Shown here one piece after another: positions 27,028-36,549 of a DNA stretch of 64,000 bases. A program made the translations under genes and the position numbers. The stretch is from Bradyrhizobium embrapense (GTDB taxonomy: Bacteria; Pseudomonadota; Alphaproteobacteria; Rhizobiales; Xanthobacteraceae): assembly GCF_001189235.2 (NCBI RefSeq), contig NZ_LFIP02000001.1, positions 310,001-374,000 on the forward strand. The letters are read 5' to 3'. A model generated the notes under the pieces. The model was given only the letters and a program-made list of their open reading frames with translations. It did no database searches and was not told where the DNA came from. Position 1 is the first letter of the stretch. Each line of letters opens with the position of its first letter.

Positions 27028-28353
27028 TCACTTTGCCGGTCCAGCAGTTGCCAGCCGTTTGGCGAAGAACGTGTCGATCGCCTGGACCATCGATCCGACG
27101 GCCTTGTTCCGCCAGTTCTCGGAGACCAGATGCTCGAGGTCGCCTTTGTTGGAGACGTAGCCGATCTCGACCAGAACGGACGGCACGTCGGGCGCCTTCA
27201 GCACCCGGAAGCCGGCCGATTTCAGCGGATGCTTGTGCATCCGCACCGTGGTCTTCATCTCGTCCATCAAGAGACGGGCGAAGCGGTTGGAGAACGTCTT
27301 GGTTTCGCGCTGCGCGAGGTCGATCAGGATGTCGGCGACCTCGGTCGGCTCGTCGGTCAGGTTCACGCCGGCGATCGCGTCGGCCTTGTTTTCCGTTTCC
27401 GCCAGCCGCTCGGCTTCGGCGTCGGAAGCCTTGTCCGAGACGGTGTAGATCGTGGCGCCCTGGGCATCGCCCTCGCGGCGCGGCAGGGCATCGGCGTGGA
27501 TCGAGACGAACAACGCCGCGGATTGCGAGCGGGCGATCTTCACCCGGTCGTTGAGCGGGATGAAGGTGTCGTCCGACCGGGTCATCACCACCCGATATTT
27601 GCCCGACTTCTCGATCCGGTCGCGCAAGGCAAGACCGAAGCCCAGCACCAGGTTCTTCTCGGTCTGGTCGCCGGACTGGGTGCCGTTATCGATGCCGCCG
27701 TGACCGGGATCGATCACGATCAGGGGACGCGGGTCGGTGGTCGTAACCGGCGGCAATGCCGCCGTGGTGACGGCGGGGATGCTTGCCGTATTGCCTTCGG
27801 AGATCGCGGGCTTCAATTCGGGCCGGCTTTCCGGCGCCAGCGACTGCACGAAGCTGGTGCGATCGACCTGCTCGAAATCCAGCACCAATCGGGGGGGCTG
27901 GCCGTTGGCGGCATCGAGCACATAGGAATTGGCGACCTTCACCGGGCCGGTCATGTCGAACACGATCCGGGAGCCGCCGGGCATCACGAGGCCGTAGCGG
28001 AACGCCTTCACCAATCCCCGCGCCGCCGAGCCGGTGCCGGCGGCGAGTTGGAAATTGACCTGCGGGATGTCGACCACAACGCGGTAAGGGTCGGCCAACG
28101 GGAAGGCCCGAAACGCGATCTTGCGGTCGAGATCGAGGATGAATCGGGTCTGCTTGTCGTCGCCAGCGAGCCTGGCGCCTGATGCGACCGGGAAATCTGG
28201 AGCGCTGGCGGTGGAGGCACTTGCAGCCGGCGCCGCCTGCCCATCCTGCGGTCCCTCGGCCGCGCTCGGGGCGCTGGCCACCGGAATCGCCAATGCTGCA
28301 GCGCACAACAGCCCGCATCCCAGGAAAACAAGGTGTTTTGCGCGGTTCTCCAC
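27028..28353 (-). CDS. N-acetylmuramoyl-L-alanine amidase, AMIN plus amidase_3
   Basis: 441 residues starting at a GTG with GGGAGG ten bases upstream. A signal peptide is followed by an AMIN domain (ARLAGDDKQTRFILDLDRK) that targets the division site or septal peptidoglycan, then an amidase_3 domain. Zinc ligands appear in DPGHGG, in the EKNLVL glutamate and in SIHAD, with the catalytic glutamate in VLVEIGYVSN. The architecture is that of E. coli AmiB/AmiC. An insertion after the SIHAD motif (ETENKADAIAGVNL) may be the autoinhibitory helix seen in these enzymes. It is divergent from rne. Confidence 0.94.
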   Translation of the reverse strand: MENRAKHLVFLGCGLLCAAALAIPVASAPSAAEGPQDGQAAPAASASTASAPDFPVASGARLAGDDKQTRFILDLDRKIAFRAFPLADPYRVVVDIPQVNFQLAAGTGSAARGLVKAFRYGLVMPGGSRIVFDMTGPVKVANSYVLDAANGQPPRLVLDFEQVDRTSFVQSLAPESRPELKPAISEGNTASIPAVTTAALPPVTTTDPRPLIVIDPGHGGIDNGTQSGDQTEKNLVLGFGLALRDRIEKSGKYRVVMTRSDDTFIPLNDRVKIARSQSAALFVSIHADALPRREGDAQGATIYTVSDKASDAEAERLAETENKADAIAGVNLTDEPTEVADILIDLAQRETKTFSNRFARLLMDEMKTTVRMHKHPLKSAGFRVLKAPDVPSVLVEIGYVSNKGDLEHLVSENWRNKAVGSMVQAIDTFFAKRLATAGPAK

Positions 28354-29070
28354 CCGATTCGGAGCCTCCCAGCTGCTTCTTACCGCATTAGAACCACACG
28401 GTTAATCGCAGGCTAATGACGCGGCGGCGAAAAGAACCGAGTGTTGCGGCGGCGTGACGCTTCCCTTGCACGCGGCGGGCAATCCACGTATGTACGGGGT
28501 GCTGACGGCTAGTACTCCCGGTTGTGTCGCGTTCAGCCTCCCGGTGCAGCGGTGGAACCTTCCAAGTTGAAGATCCCGCCGTGTTTTTCCGGTCCCTCCC
28601 CAGCCAGCGCCGCGCGCGGCTGACACGGAGAGGCGGATTCAAGCCCGAGCGGCGTCCGGTCCCAGACACACTCCCTCGCCAGAGGGGCGGTTTGAGACAC
28701 GGCGTAACCGATTATCCGGCCCCCTGGTGGATTCCTTGGGGCCTCGATATGCGATGGCCGGCAGGCGCTTCGGCGCCAGGCGGGGCCTTCAGCAAAAGAT
28801 ACGGCGGTCAATTTCGCCGCCAACATGTTTAGACGGGCCGACGCTTAATGCGCCAGACTGCATTGCCGACCAGGATCCCCCGAATGATCGCGCTGACGCG
28901 AGGTGAAAACCTCGCCCGTCGCATCATCCCGGTGGGTTCCCGTCCGGCGCTGCGCCGCGAGACGCGTTTTGGCCTTCCCCTCACCCCCGAATCAGGTGGA
29001 CCGTCGCGTCACCGGGCGGCGCAGTTTGCGCGCGCCATGATCCGCGCCCGCCGCCGTCAAGAGTTCCAAA
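28354..29070. other. Long divergent region and probable rne leader
   Basis: This 717-base stretch lies between the amidase and rne. I find no convincing gene. The Arg-rich open frame at 28848-29156 overlaps the rne start out of frame and is not supported. The region contains several strong hairpins listed separately, consistent with a structured 5' leader of rne. Confidence 0.5.
28764..28915 (+). promoter_or_regulatory. Structured rne leader with tetraloop hairpins
   Basis: GGCGC-TTCG-GCGCC (28764-28777) forms a UUCG-capped hairpin, GGCGG and CCGCC pair around 28805-28823, and GCGAGGT-GAAA-ACCTCGC (28898-28915) is a perfect 7-bp stem with a GNRA loop. In E. coli, rne is autoregulated through leader hairpins. 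A similar role here is an inference from position. Confidence 0.45.
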
Positions 29071-32000
29071 ATGCCCAACAAGATGTTGATCGATGCCACC
29101 CACCCGGAAGAGACCCGGGTCGTCGTGGTCCGTGGCAATCGCGTCGAAGAGTTTGATTTCGAGACCGCCCAGCGCAAACAACTGCGCGGCAACATTTACC
29201 TCGCCAAGGTTACGCGCGTAGAGCCGTCGCTGCAGGCTGCCTTCATCGAGTATGGCGGCAACCGGCACGGCTTCCTGGCCTTCAGCGAAATCCATCCCGA
29301 CTATTACCAGATCCCGGTCGCCGACCGTCAGGCGCTGATCGAGGCCGACGAGCGCGCCCATCGCGAGGCCGAGGAAGAGCACGAGAACCGCGGCCATCGC
29401 CGCCGGTCGCGCCATCGCAATGCCCGCCGCCGCGGCCATGGCGAGCGGGTCCAGAGCGAGGTGATCGAGGGTGCCGTCGACGCGCAGGCGCAGCCCGTTG
29501 CCGAGGCTCACGAGCATCCCGTCGATGCCGAGCATCACGAACATGATGCCGGGCATCACGAGCATGGCGTCGCCGCCTACGAGGGTCACGAGCATGAGGC
29601 GCATGATCATGCGCATCACGACGACCATGAGCATCACCACGATCACGAGCACCATGACCATGGTCACGACGATCATGGCCACGATGATCACGATCATGAT
29701 CGTCACGACCATGATCATGCGCACGATCACGACCACGCCCCGGTCACGAGCGAGGCGCCGGCAGCCGACGCGCCGTCCGATCCCGTCGTCGCGGTGGTCG
29801 AAGCCTCCGTTGCGTCGGCCGCGCCGGAGACCGTTGAGGCCTCCGAGGTCAATCGTGAGCCCGAGCGGGCGCATGAAGAACAAGTCGAGGAAAACGCCGC
29901 CCATGCCGACGACGCGCCGTATATGGCCGCCGACGACGTTCTCGCCGCGGCCGATGAGCATGGCGTCGCAGAATACGCGGCGCTCGCGGACGTCTCCGCA
30001 CCCGAGGCCGTGCATGGCGACGAGGCCGGCGAAGACGACGACGAGGATGACGGCGAGGAAGAGGATGTCGTCGAGTCCGTCGGCGGCGACGACGTGCTCG
30101 AGGAGGTTCCGGAGCGCGCGTTCCGCCCCCGTCGCCAGTACAAGATCCAGGAAGTGATCAAGCGCCGGCAGGTCATGCTGGTGCAGGTCGTCAAGGAAGA
30201 GCGCGGCAACAAGGGCGCCGCGCTGACCACCTATCTCTCGCTCGCCGGCCGCTATGCCGTGCTGATGCCCAACACCGCGCGCGGCGGCGGCATCAGCCGC
30301 AAGATCACCTCCGCCCAGGACCGCTCGCGGCTGAAGGAAGTGGTGCAGGACCTCGACGTGCCCGAGGGCATGGGGATCATCCTGCGCACCGCCGGCGCCT
30401 CCCGCAGCAAGCCGGAGATCAAGCGCGACTTCGAATACCTGATCCGGATGTGGGAAACGGTGCGCGACCTGACGCTGAAGTCACAGGCGCCGACCCTGGT
30501 CTACGAGGAAGGCTCGCTGATCAAGCGCTCGCTGCGAGACCTCTACAACAAGGAGATCGACGAGATTCAGGTGGCGGGCGAAGCCGGCTACCGCGAAGCG
30601 CGCGACTTCATGAAGATGCTGATGCCGGCCAATGTGCGCGCGGTGAAGCAATATCGCGACGGCCAGCCGCTGTTCTCGCGCATGGGCGTCGAAAGCCAGC
30701 TCGACGCGATGTTCTCGCCGACAGTGCAACTCCGCTCCGGCGGCTACATCGTGATCAACCAGACCGAGGCGCTGGTCTCGATCGACGTCAACTCCGGTCG
30801 CGCGACGCGCGAGCACCATATCGAGGACACCGCGCTCAAGACCAATCTGGAAGCCGCGGAAGAAGTCGCGCGTCAATTGCGTCTGCGTGACCTCGCGGGC
30901 CTGATCGTCATCGACTTCATCGACATGGACGAGAAGCGCAACAACCGCGCGGTCGAGCGCAAGCTGTCCGACTGCCTGCGCCAGGACCGTGCCCGGATCC
31001 AGGTCGGCCGCATCTCGCATTTCGGCCTGCTGGAAATGTCGCGCCAGCGCATCCGCGCCAGCGTGCTGGAGAGCTCGACGGAGCCCTGCCCGCAATGCGG
31101 CGGCAGCGGCCACGTCCGCTCGGTCTCGTCGGTGGCGCTGCAGCTGCTGCGCGGCATCGAGGAGATCCTGATGAAGGGCGCGACCCACAATCTGGTGGTC
31201 CGCACCCGCACCGACGTCGCGCTCTACGTGCTCAACCACAAGCGCGGCCATCTGCGCGACCTCGAGGACTCCTTCCGCGTCTCGCTGTCGATCGTGGCCG
31301 ACGCCACGGTGCACGGCCAGCAATCCTACGTCATCGATCGCGGCGAGCAGGTGCATACGCTCGAAGCCGCCAAGGCGTTGCTGGCCGCGCAGGCCGCCGC
31401 AGCTCCGGCGCAGGCCGAAGAGGCCGATGACGAGGAAGAGCTGTTCGAATACGAGGCCGAGATCGAGACCGACGAGACCGAAGGCCTCGCCGACGACCGG
31501 GCGACCGGCGAGGAATCAGGTGCCGCCGAGAGCGAAGGCGACGGCCAGCGCCGCAAGCGCCGCCGCCGGCGTCGCGGCCGTGGTGGCGCCAATGAGCCGC
31601 GTGACGGCGCTCAGCAGCCGCGCGAGGACGGCGATCTGATGCATGTCCTGCCCGAGGGCACCGAGGCGGTTGCCGTGGGCGAAGCGGAAGGCGATGAGGA
31701 CGAAGGCGACGAAGCGCAGGGCGCAGGGCGTGACGATCAGGCCGCCAACGGCGATCGCCGCCCGCGGCGTCGCGGACGTCGTGGCGGCCGCCGCCGTCGC
31801 GGCAGTGGCGGACCGGACGACGGTCTCGCCGGATCGATCTCCGACGAGTTGAGCCCGGCGGCAGCGCCCGAGGCGGCCGATGCGGTCGCCGATTTCGACA
31901 GCCATGACACCGAGCCGGCTCCCTCGCTCGCGCAGCCGGAATTGGTCTCGCCGCCGGACTGGCAGCCGGTCGAGACCGCGCCTGTCGCATCCGTTGCAGC

Positions 32001-32268
32001 ACCTGCGCCGGAGGCACCGCGCGCAGCCGCCGACGACACGGCCGCCGAAAGCGACCGCGCGCAGCGGCGCCGCTCGACGGTGCGTGAAAAGGTCAGCTTC
32101 GGATCGAGCCCGCAGCCCGAGGCAGCGGCACCCGCTCTGGTCCAGAGCCCCGCAGAAGAAGCAGCTCCTGCGCCCGAGCCCGCCGCAGCGGAGCCGGCGC
32201 CAGCCGCCGCGGCCGAGGCGCCGGCCCGCAAGGGCTGGTGGTCGCGCCGGTTCGGCGGCGGCAACTAG
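29071..32268 (+). CDS. rne: Ribonuclease E/G with large His/Asp-rich and acidic insertion
   Basis: This 1065-residue endoribonuclease is the core of RNA turnover and rRNA processing. The first S1 strands (RGNIYLAKVTRVEPSLQAAFIEYG) are followed by an insertion from about residue 100 to 345, then the rest of the catalytic domain from RQYKIQEVIKRRQVMLVQVVKEE. Catalytic metal ligands D572 and D615 keep the E. coli spacing of 43, and the Zn-link cysteines C673 and C676 (CPQCGGSGH) follow at the normal distance. The insertion adds about 270 residues relative to E. coli numbering. The C-terminal half has alternating acidic and Arg-rich blocks (KRRRRRRGRGG) for RNA and degradosome contacts. A strong terminator follows. 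Confidence 0.97.
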   Translation: MPNKMLIDATHPEETRVVVVRGNRVEEFDFETAQRKQLRGNIYLAKVTRVEPSLQAAFIEYGGNRHGFLAFSEIHPDYYQIPVADRQALIEADERAHREAEEEHENRGHRRRSRHRNARRRGHGERVQSEVIEGAVDAQAQPVAEAHEHPVDAEHHEHDAGHHEHGVAAYEGHEHEAHDHAHHDDHEHHHDHEHHDHGHDDHGHDDHDHDRHDHDHAHDHDHAPVTSEAPAADAPSDPVVAVVEASVASAAPETVEASEVNREPERAHEEQVEENAAHADDAPYMAADDVLAAADEHGVAEYAALADVSAPEAVHGDEAGEDDDEDDGEEEDVVESVGGDDVLEEVPERAFRPRRQYKIQEVIKRRQVMLVQVVKEERGNKGAALTTYLSLAGRYAVLMPNTARGGGISRKITSAQDRSRLKEVVQDLDVPEGMGIILRTAGASRSKPEIKRDFEYLIRMWETVRDLTLKSQAPTLVYEEGSLIKRSLRDLYNKEIDEIQVAGEAGYREARDFMKMLMPANVRAVKQYRDGQPLFSRMGVESQLDAMFSPTVQLRSGGYIVINQTEALVSIDVNSGRATREHHIEDTALKTNLEAAEEVARQLRLRDLAGLIVIDFIDMDEKRNNRAVERKLSDCLRQDRARIQVGRISHFGLLEMSRQRIRASVLESSTEPCPQCGGSGHVRSVSSVALQLLRGIEEILMKGATHNLVVRTRTDVALYVLNHKRGHLRDLEDSFRVSLSIVADATVHGQQSYVIDRGEQVHTLEAAKALLAAQAAAAPAQAEEADDEEELFEYEAEIETDETEGLADDRATGEESGAAESEGDGQRRKRRRRRRGRGGANEPRDGAQQPREDGDLMHVLPEGTEAVAVGEAEGDEDEGDEAQGAGRDDQAANGDRRPRRRGRRGGRRRRGSGGPDDGLAGSISDELSPAAAPEAADAVADFDSHDTEPAPSLAQPELVSPPDWQPVETAPVASVAAPAPEAPRAAADDTAAESDRAQRRRSTVREKVSFGSSPQPEAAAPALVQSPAEEAAPAPEPAAAEPAPAAAAEAPARKGWWSRRFGGGN
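29509..29736 (+). repeat. His/Asp codon repeat tract inside rne
   Basis: Seventy-six codons (residues 147-222), dominated by CAC/CAT alternating with GAC/GAT/GAG, give a protein segment with 33 histidines and almost no hydrophobic residues. The DNA is low-complexity and prone to slippage. It is immediately followed by an acidic Ala/Glu/Asp-rich segment. Confidence 0.95.
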
Positions 32269-32283
32269 CACCACCCGCAAGTC

Positions 32284-32313
32284 AAAACGCCCGGTTCACG
32301 CCGGGCGTTTTTA
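32284..32313 (+). terminator. Rho-independent terminator after rne
   Basis: ACGCCCGG pairs with CCGGGCGT around a 6-base loop and is followed by TTTTTA, 16 bases after the rne stop. Confidence 0.9.
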
Positions 32314-32374
32314 TTGGACAGGCCATCCGTTCGTCAGACACCGGCGTGGCGGAGCCTGACGGAGACGGATCCCG

Positions 32375-33607
32375 ATGCAAAGCGCGATCGTTCTTGGCGG
32401 CGGCATGGTTGGCGTCAGCACGGCGCTGCACCTGCAACGCCGCGGCTGGTCGGTGACGCTCGTCGACCGCAAGGAGCCTGGCCGCGAGACCAGCTACGGC
32501 AATGCCGGCATCATTCAGAGCGAGGCGGTGCGGCCCTATCCGATGCCCCGCGATCCGGCTGTCCTCGCCAGGATCGCGATGGGGCGCACCAACGACGTGC
32601 GCTATCGCCTGGCCTCGCTGCCGCAGCACGCCGGTCCACTGCTGCGCTACTGGTGGAACTCGACGCCCGAACGGCATCGCGAAGCCACCATCGCCTGGGC
32701 GCGCCTGATCGCCTATGCCACCGCGGAGCACGACACGCTGATCCGCGATGCCCATGCCGACAATCTGATCCGCCGCGCCGGCTATCGCCTCCTGCATCGC
32801 GACCCGGCGGCGCTGGCGCAGGCGATCGCGGTCGCCGAAGAGAACCAGCGCGACTTCGGCGTGACGTTTCGCGTGCTCGATGGCCGCGAACTCGCCAAGG
32901 CGGAGCCGTTGCTGCGCGACGACCTGCCCGGCGCCATTCACTGGCTCGGGCCCTGGACCGTGTCGGACCCCGGCGGTCTCGTCTCGGCCTATGCCGGACT
33001 GTTCGAGCGTCTGGGCGGGACGCTGCTACGCGGCGACGCGCAGACATTGGCGGAGACCGCCACCGGCTGGTCGGTCGAGACGACCGGCGGCCGGATCGAT
33101 GCCGCCCATGTCGTCGTCACGCTCGGGCCGTGGTCACCACAATTGTTGCGCAAGTTCGGCTACCGGATCCCGCTGGTACGCAAGCGCGGCTACCACATGC
33201 ACTACCAGGGCGGCCGCTCGCTCGACCTGCCGCTGGTCGACACCGCGAATGGCTATGCGATGGCGCCGATGGCCAAGGGGATCCGCATCACGACCGGCGC
33301 GGAGCTGACCAGCCCCGATGCTCCGGCGACGCCGATCCAGCTTGGCTATGCCGAGACGGCGGCGCGCGAACTGATCGAGATCGGCAGCCGGGTCGAGCCC
33401 GAGCCGTGGTTCGGCACCCGCCCCTGCACCACCGACATGCTGCCGGTGCTCGGGCCCGCGCCGCGACATCGCGGGCTATGGGTGAATTTCGGTCACGGTC
33501 ATCAGGGCTTCACGCTCGGCCCCGCGACGGCGCGGGTGCTGGCCGAAACGATGAACGGCGAGGCATCCTCCGTGGACACCTCGCCGTATCGGTTGGACCG
33601 GTTCTGA
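32375..33607 (+). CDS. DadA-type FAD-dependent D-amino-acid dehydrogenase
   Basis: The 410-residue protein has an N-terminal FAD-binding Rossmann motif (AIVLGGGMVGVSTALHLQRRGWSVTLVDR), the DadA-like TSYGNAGIIQSE segment, and a C-terminal FAD-contact region WFGTRPCTTDMLPVLG with NFGHGHQGFTLGP. These features place it with D-amino-acid dehydrogenases and related glycine oxidase-like enzymes that pass electrons to the respiratory chain. It lacks a signal peptide and is probably associated with the inner face of the membrane. It is convergent with dctA, with only eight bases between stops. Confidence 0.88.
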   Translation: MQSAIVLGGGMVGVSTALHLQRRGWSVTLVDRKEPGRETSYGNAGIIQSEAVRPYPMPRDPAVLARIAMGRTNDVRYRLASLPQHAGPLLRYWWNSTPERHREATIAWARLIAYATAEHDTLIRDAHADNLIRRAGYRLLHRDPAALAQAIAVAEENQRDFGVTFRVLDGRELAKAEPLLRDDLPGAIHWLGPWTVSDPGGLVSAYAGLFERLGGTLLRGDAQTLAETATGWSVETTGGRIDAAHVVVTLGPWSPQLLRKFGYRIPLVRKRGYHMHYQGGRSLDLPLVDTANGYAMAPMAKGIRITTGAELTSPDAPATPIQLGYAETAARELIEIGSRVEPEPWFGTRPCTTDMLPVLGPAPRHRGLWVNFGHGHQGFTLGPATARVLAETMNGEASSVDTSPYRLDRF

Positions 33608-33615
33608 CGTCGAGC

Positions 33616-34950
33616 TTAGTCCGTCGTCAGCGCGGTCTCCATGTCGGTCGGGTCGATCTGCCGGGAAAGATTGGCATTGAGCTTGTCGCGATCGAGCTCG
33701 CCCTCCCACCAGGCGACGATCACGCAGGCGACGCCATTGCCGCACAGATTGGTCAGCGCGCGGCACTCGCTCATGAACTTGTCGATGCCGAGCACGATCG
33801 CCATGCCCGGCACCAGCCGCGGATCGACCACGGCAAGCGTTGCCGCCAGCGTGATGAAGCCCGCGCCGGTGATGCCGGAGGCGCCCTTCGAGGTCAGCAT
33901 CGCCACCACCAGGATCGTGAGCTGCTGGCTGAACGAAAGGTCGTAGCCCAGCGCCTGCGCGATGAACAATGTCGCCAGCGTCATGTAGATGTTGGTGCCG
34001 TCGAGGTTGAACGAATAGCCCGTGGGCACCACGAGGCCGACTACGGATTTGGAGCAGCCGAGACGTTCGAGCTTTTCCATCAATGACGGCAGCGCGCTCT
34101 CGGAGGACGAGGTGCCGAGCACGATCAGCAGCTCGTCCTTGATGTAGGCCAGGAACCTGAAGATCGAGAACCCGGCGATCCGCGCGATGATGCCGAGCAC
34201 GACGAGCACGAACAGCGCGGCGGTCAGATAGAACGTCGCAATCAGCCCCATCAGATTGAGGATCGCGCCGGTGCCGAACTTGCCGATGGTGAAGGCCATC
34301 GCGCCGAACGCACCGATCGGCGCCGCCCGCATCACGATCGAGATGACGCCAAACACCGCGTGCGCGGCATCGTCGATGAACGAGCGGATAGTGTGGCCGC
34401 GCTCGCCGAGGCCCATGATCGCAAAGCCGAACAGCACCGAGAACAGCAGCACCTGCAGGATCTCGCCCTGCGCGAACGCGCCGACCACGGTGTCCGGGAT
34501 GATGTGCAGCACGAAGTCGACGCTCTTCTGCGCCTCCGCCTGCTTGGCATAGCCGGCAACCGCCTGCGCGTTCGCCGCCGCGCCGCCGAAGCCCGCGCCC
34601 GGCTTCACGATGTTGCCGACCAGCAAGCCGATCACCAGCGCGAAGGTCGAGACGATCTCGAAATAGACCAGCGCCTTGACGCCGATCCTGCCGACCTTCT
34701 TGGCATCTTGTATATGCGCGATGCCGGAGACCACGGTGCAGAAGATGATCGGCGCGATCACCATCTTGATCAGCTTGATGAAGCCGTCGCCGAGCGCCTT
34801 GATCCACTCGTTGGTGGCAAGCGACGGCCAGAACGCGCCAACCAGCGCGCCGAGCACGATCGCGATCAGAACCTGCACATAGAGAATCTTGTACCACGGC
34901 TTGCTGCCGGCAGGCGCCGGTGAAGCCGTGGCAACGGTTGCCGTTGCCAT
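33616..34950 (-). CDS. dctA: C4-dicarboxylate:cation symporter DctA
   Basis: This 444-residue DAACS-family transporter imports succinate, fumarate and malate, the main carbon supply of rhizobia in nodules. Characteristic features are the N-terminal [20 protein letters not shown] helix, [15 protein letters not shown], the serine-rich re-entrant loop [18 protein letters not shown], and [30 protein letters not shown] precedes the ATG. No dctB/dctD genes are adjacent and no sigma-54 (-24/-12) promoter is evident in the 184-base upstream gap, so control differs from classical dctA or lies elsewhere. Confidence 0.95.
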   Translation of the reverse strand: MATATVATASPAPAGSKPWYKILYVQVLIAIVLGALVGAFWPSLATNEWIKALGDGFIKLIKMVIAPIIFCTVVSGIAHIQDAKKVGRIGVKALVYFEIVSTFALVIGLLVGNIVKPGAGFGGAAANAQAVAGYAKQAEAQKSVDFVLHIIPDTVVGAFAQGEILQVLLFSVLFGFAIMGLGERGHTIRSFIDDAAHAVFGVISIVMRAAPIGAFGAMAFTIGKFGTGAILNLMGLIATFYLTAALFVLVVLGIIARIAGFSIFRFLAYIKDELLIVLGTSSSESALPSLMEKLERLGCSKSVVGLVVPTGYSFNLDGTNIYMTLATLFIAQALGYDLSFSQQLTILVVAMLTSKGASGITGAGFITLAATLAVVDPRLVPGMAIVLGIDKFMSECRALTNLCGNGVACVIVAWWEGELDRDKLNANLSRQIDPTDMETALTTD

Positions 34951-35134
34951 GTGTCACTCCCCCTCAGAAATGGCGGAAATAGCCAAGATCAACTTGGCCG
35001 TTCGAGTCAAACCGGAACTGTTGGCGCCTGCCGCTTATCCGCGACGATCTGCCGCGCACCGCGCAGCCGAAAACACGGCGCCAGATGCGAAATCGATCAG
35101 TCTGACAAGACGGAAGGCTGTCGAACTTCGCGGG

Positions 35135-36322
35135 CTATTTAAGCCAATGCGCGATCCGCGCAACCGCTTCCTGCATCTCCGCCGCCGAACGCGCATAGGA
35201 AAATCGGATGAAGGCGCGGCCGTGGATCGGATCGAAATCGACGCCGGGGGTCGCCGCGACATGCGCCTTCTCGAGCATCTCACTGGCGAAGGCGAAGCTG
35301 TCCGAGGTGAAGTCGGAAACGTCGGTATAGAGATAGAACGCGCCGTCGGCCGGCAGGAACTTGGTCAACCCGGCCTTGGGAAGGCCTTCGATCAGGATGC
35401 GGCGGTTCTCCTGATAGCCGCGCTTGATCGCTTCCATCTCCTCGCGGCCCTCGAAGGCCGCTTCGGCGGCGATCTGCGACAGGGTCGGCACCGAGATCGA
35501 CAGGTTCTGCTGCAGCCGCTCGATCGGCCGCGCCAGCACCTCGGGCACCACCATCCAGCCGACGCGCCAGCCGGTCATGCAGAAGTACTTCGAGAACGAG
35601 TTGATGACGAGCGCGTTCGGCGACAGCTCTGCCGCCGTCACCGCAGGAAACGCGTAGTCGAGGCCATGATAGATCTCGTCGGAGATGAAGCGGATGCCCG
35701 CGCTGTCGGCGGCGGCCATCAGGCTCGACAGCGCCTCGCGCGACATCATCGTGCCGGTCGGATTCGCGGGGCTGCCGACCAAAACGCCCTTCAGCGGCGC
35801 CTTGCTATGGGCGGCCAGCAGCGCCTCCCCGGTCAGCGCATGGCGGGTGTCGCCGGAGGTCTCGATCAGCACGGGCTCGCAGCCGAGCGCGGTCAGGATG
35901 TGCCGGTACGGCGGGTAGCCGGGCACGGTGACGGCGACCCGGTCGCCCGGCTCGAACATCGCAAGAAACGCCAGGATGAAGCCACCCGACGAGCCGGTGG
36001 TGACGATGATGCGCTCCGGATCGATCGCGCAGCGATACGTGTCGCGGTAATGCCGGGCGATGCGCGCGCGCAGGCTGGGAATGCCGAGCGCGGAAGTGTA
36101 GTCGATTCGCCCGCCGGCCAGCGCGGCCTGCGCGGCCGCGATCGCCGGCTTCGGCGCACCCTCGGCGGGCTGCCCCACCTCCATGTGGATGACGTGGCCG
36201 CCCGCGGCCTCGATTCGCGCCGCGGCGGCCATCACGTCCATCACCATGAACGGTGGAACGTCGCTCCGGCCGGACGCTGTCAACAGGCTGTTCAGGCGGT
36301 CTCTCGGTGTCGATTCACGCAT
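35135..36322 (-). CDS. Class I/II PLP aminotransferase (aspartate aminotransferase-like)
   Basis: 395 residues of fold-type I aminotransferase. Visible features are the MEVGQPAEGAP substrate loop, the ITVTTGSSGGF-like cofactor loop (VTTGSSGGFILAF), SPANPTGTMM, DEIYHGLDY and the PLP lysine in NSFSKYFCMTGWRVGW, with the terminal FIRFSYA arginine region. It probably transaminates an amino acid such as aspartate or an aromatic one, but specificity is unassigned. It lies divergent from the M48 protease and 184 bases upstream of dctA on the same strand. Confidence 0.92.
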   Translation of the reverse strand: MRESTPRDRLNSLLTASGRSDVPPFMVMDVMAAAARIEAAGGHVIHMEVGQPAEGAPKPAIAAAQAALAGGRIDYTSALGIPSLRARIARHYRDTYRCAIDPERIIVTTGSSGGFILAFLAMFEPGDRVAVTVPGYPPYRHILTALGCEPVLIETSGDTRHALTGEALLAAHSKAPLKGVLVGSPANPTGTMMSREALSSLMAAADSAGIRFISDEIYHGLDYAFPAVTAAELSPNALVINSFSKYFCMTGWRVGWMVVPEVLARPIERLQQNLSISVPTLSQIAAEAAFEGREEMEAIKRGYQENRRILIEGLPKAGLTKFLPADGAFYLYTDVSDFTSDSFAFASEMLEKAHVAATPGVDFDPIHGRAFIRFSYARSAAEMQEAVARIAHWLK

Positions 36323-36549
36323 GGATTTCTGCTATTGCACGGCCGCTGCCGAATTCGGGTTCCCGTTACCGGCTACCGCCCCAGACTGGCCGCATTCGGT
36401 GGCTCCTTATAACGCTTTCAGGCCAAGTGCATACCCGGTTCGCGTGAAGAAGAACTGCAAAAACAACAGACTGTGCCACGCGCCTGATCCGGTCGGGTCG
36501 GGAACCGGACCTTGCCGCGGCGCGGCCAGCCATCGCCGATAGATCGCCC

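Noticed and set aside
28848..29156. 102-codon Arg-rich frame overlapping the rne start
   Set aside because: It has no ribosome-binding site, overlaps rne in another frame and has a shadow-like composition; it was treated as leader.
34951..35134. Sigma-54 promoter upstream of dctA
   Set aside because: I looked for TGGCAC-N5-TTGC on the minus strand and found no acceptable match.
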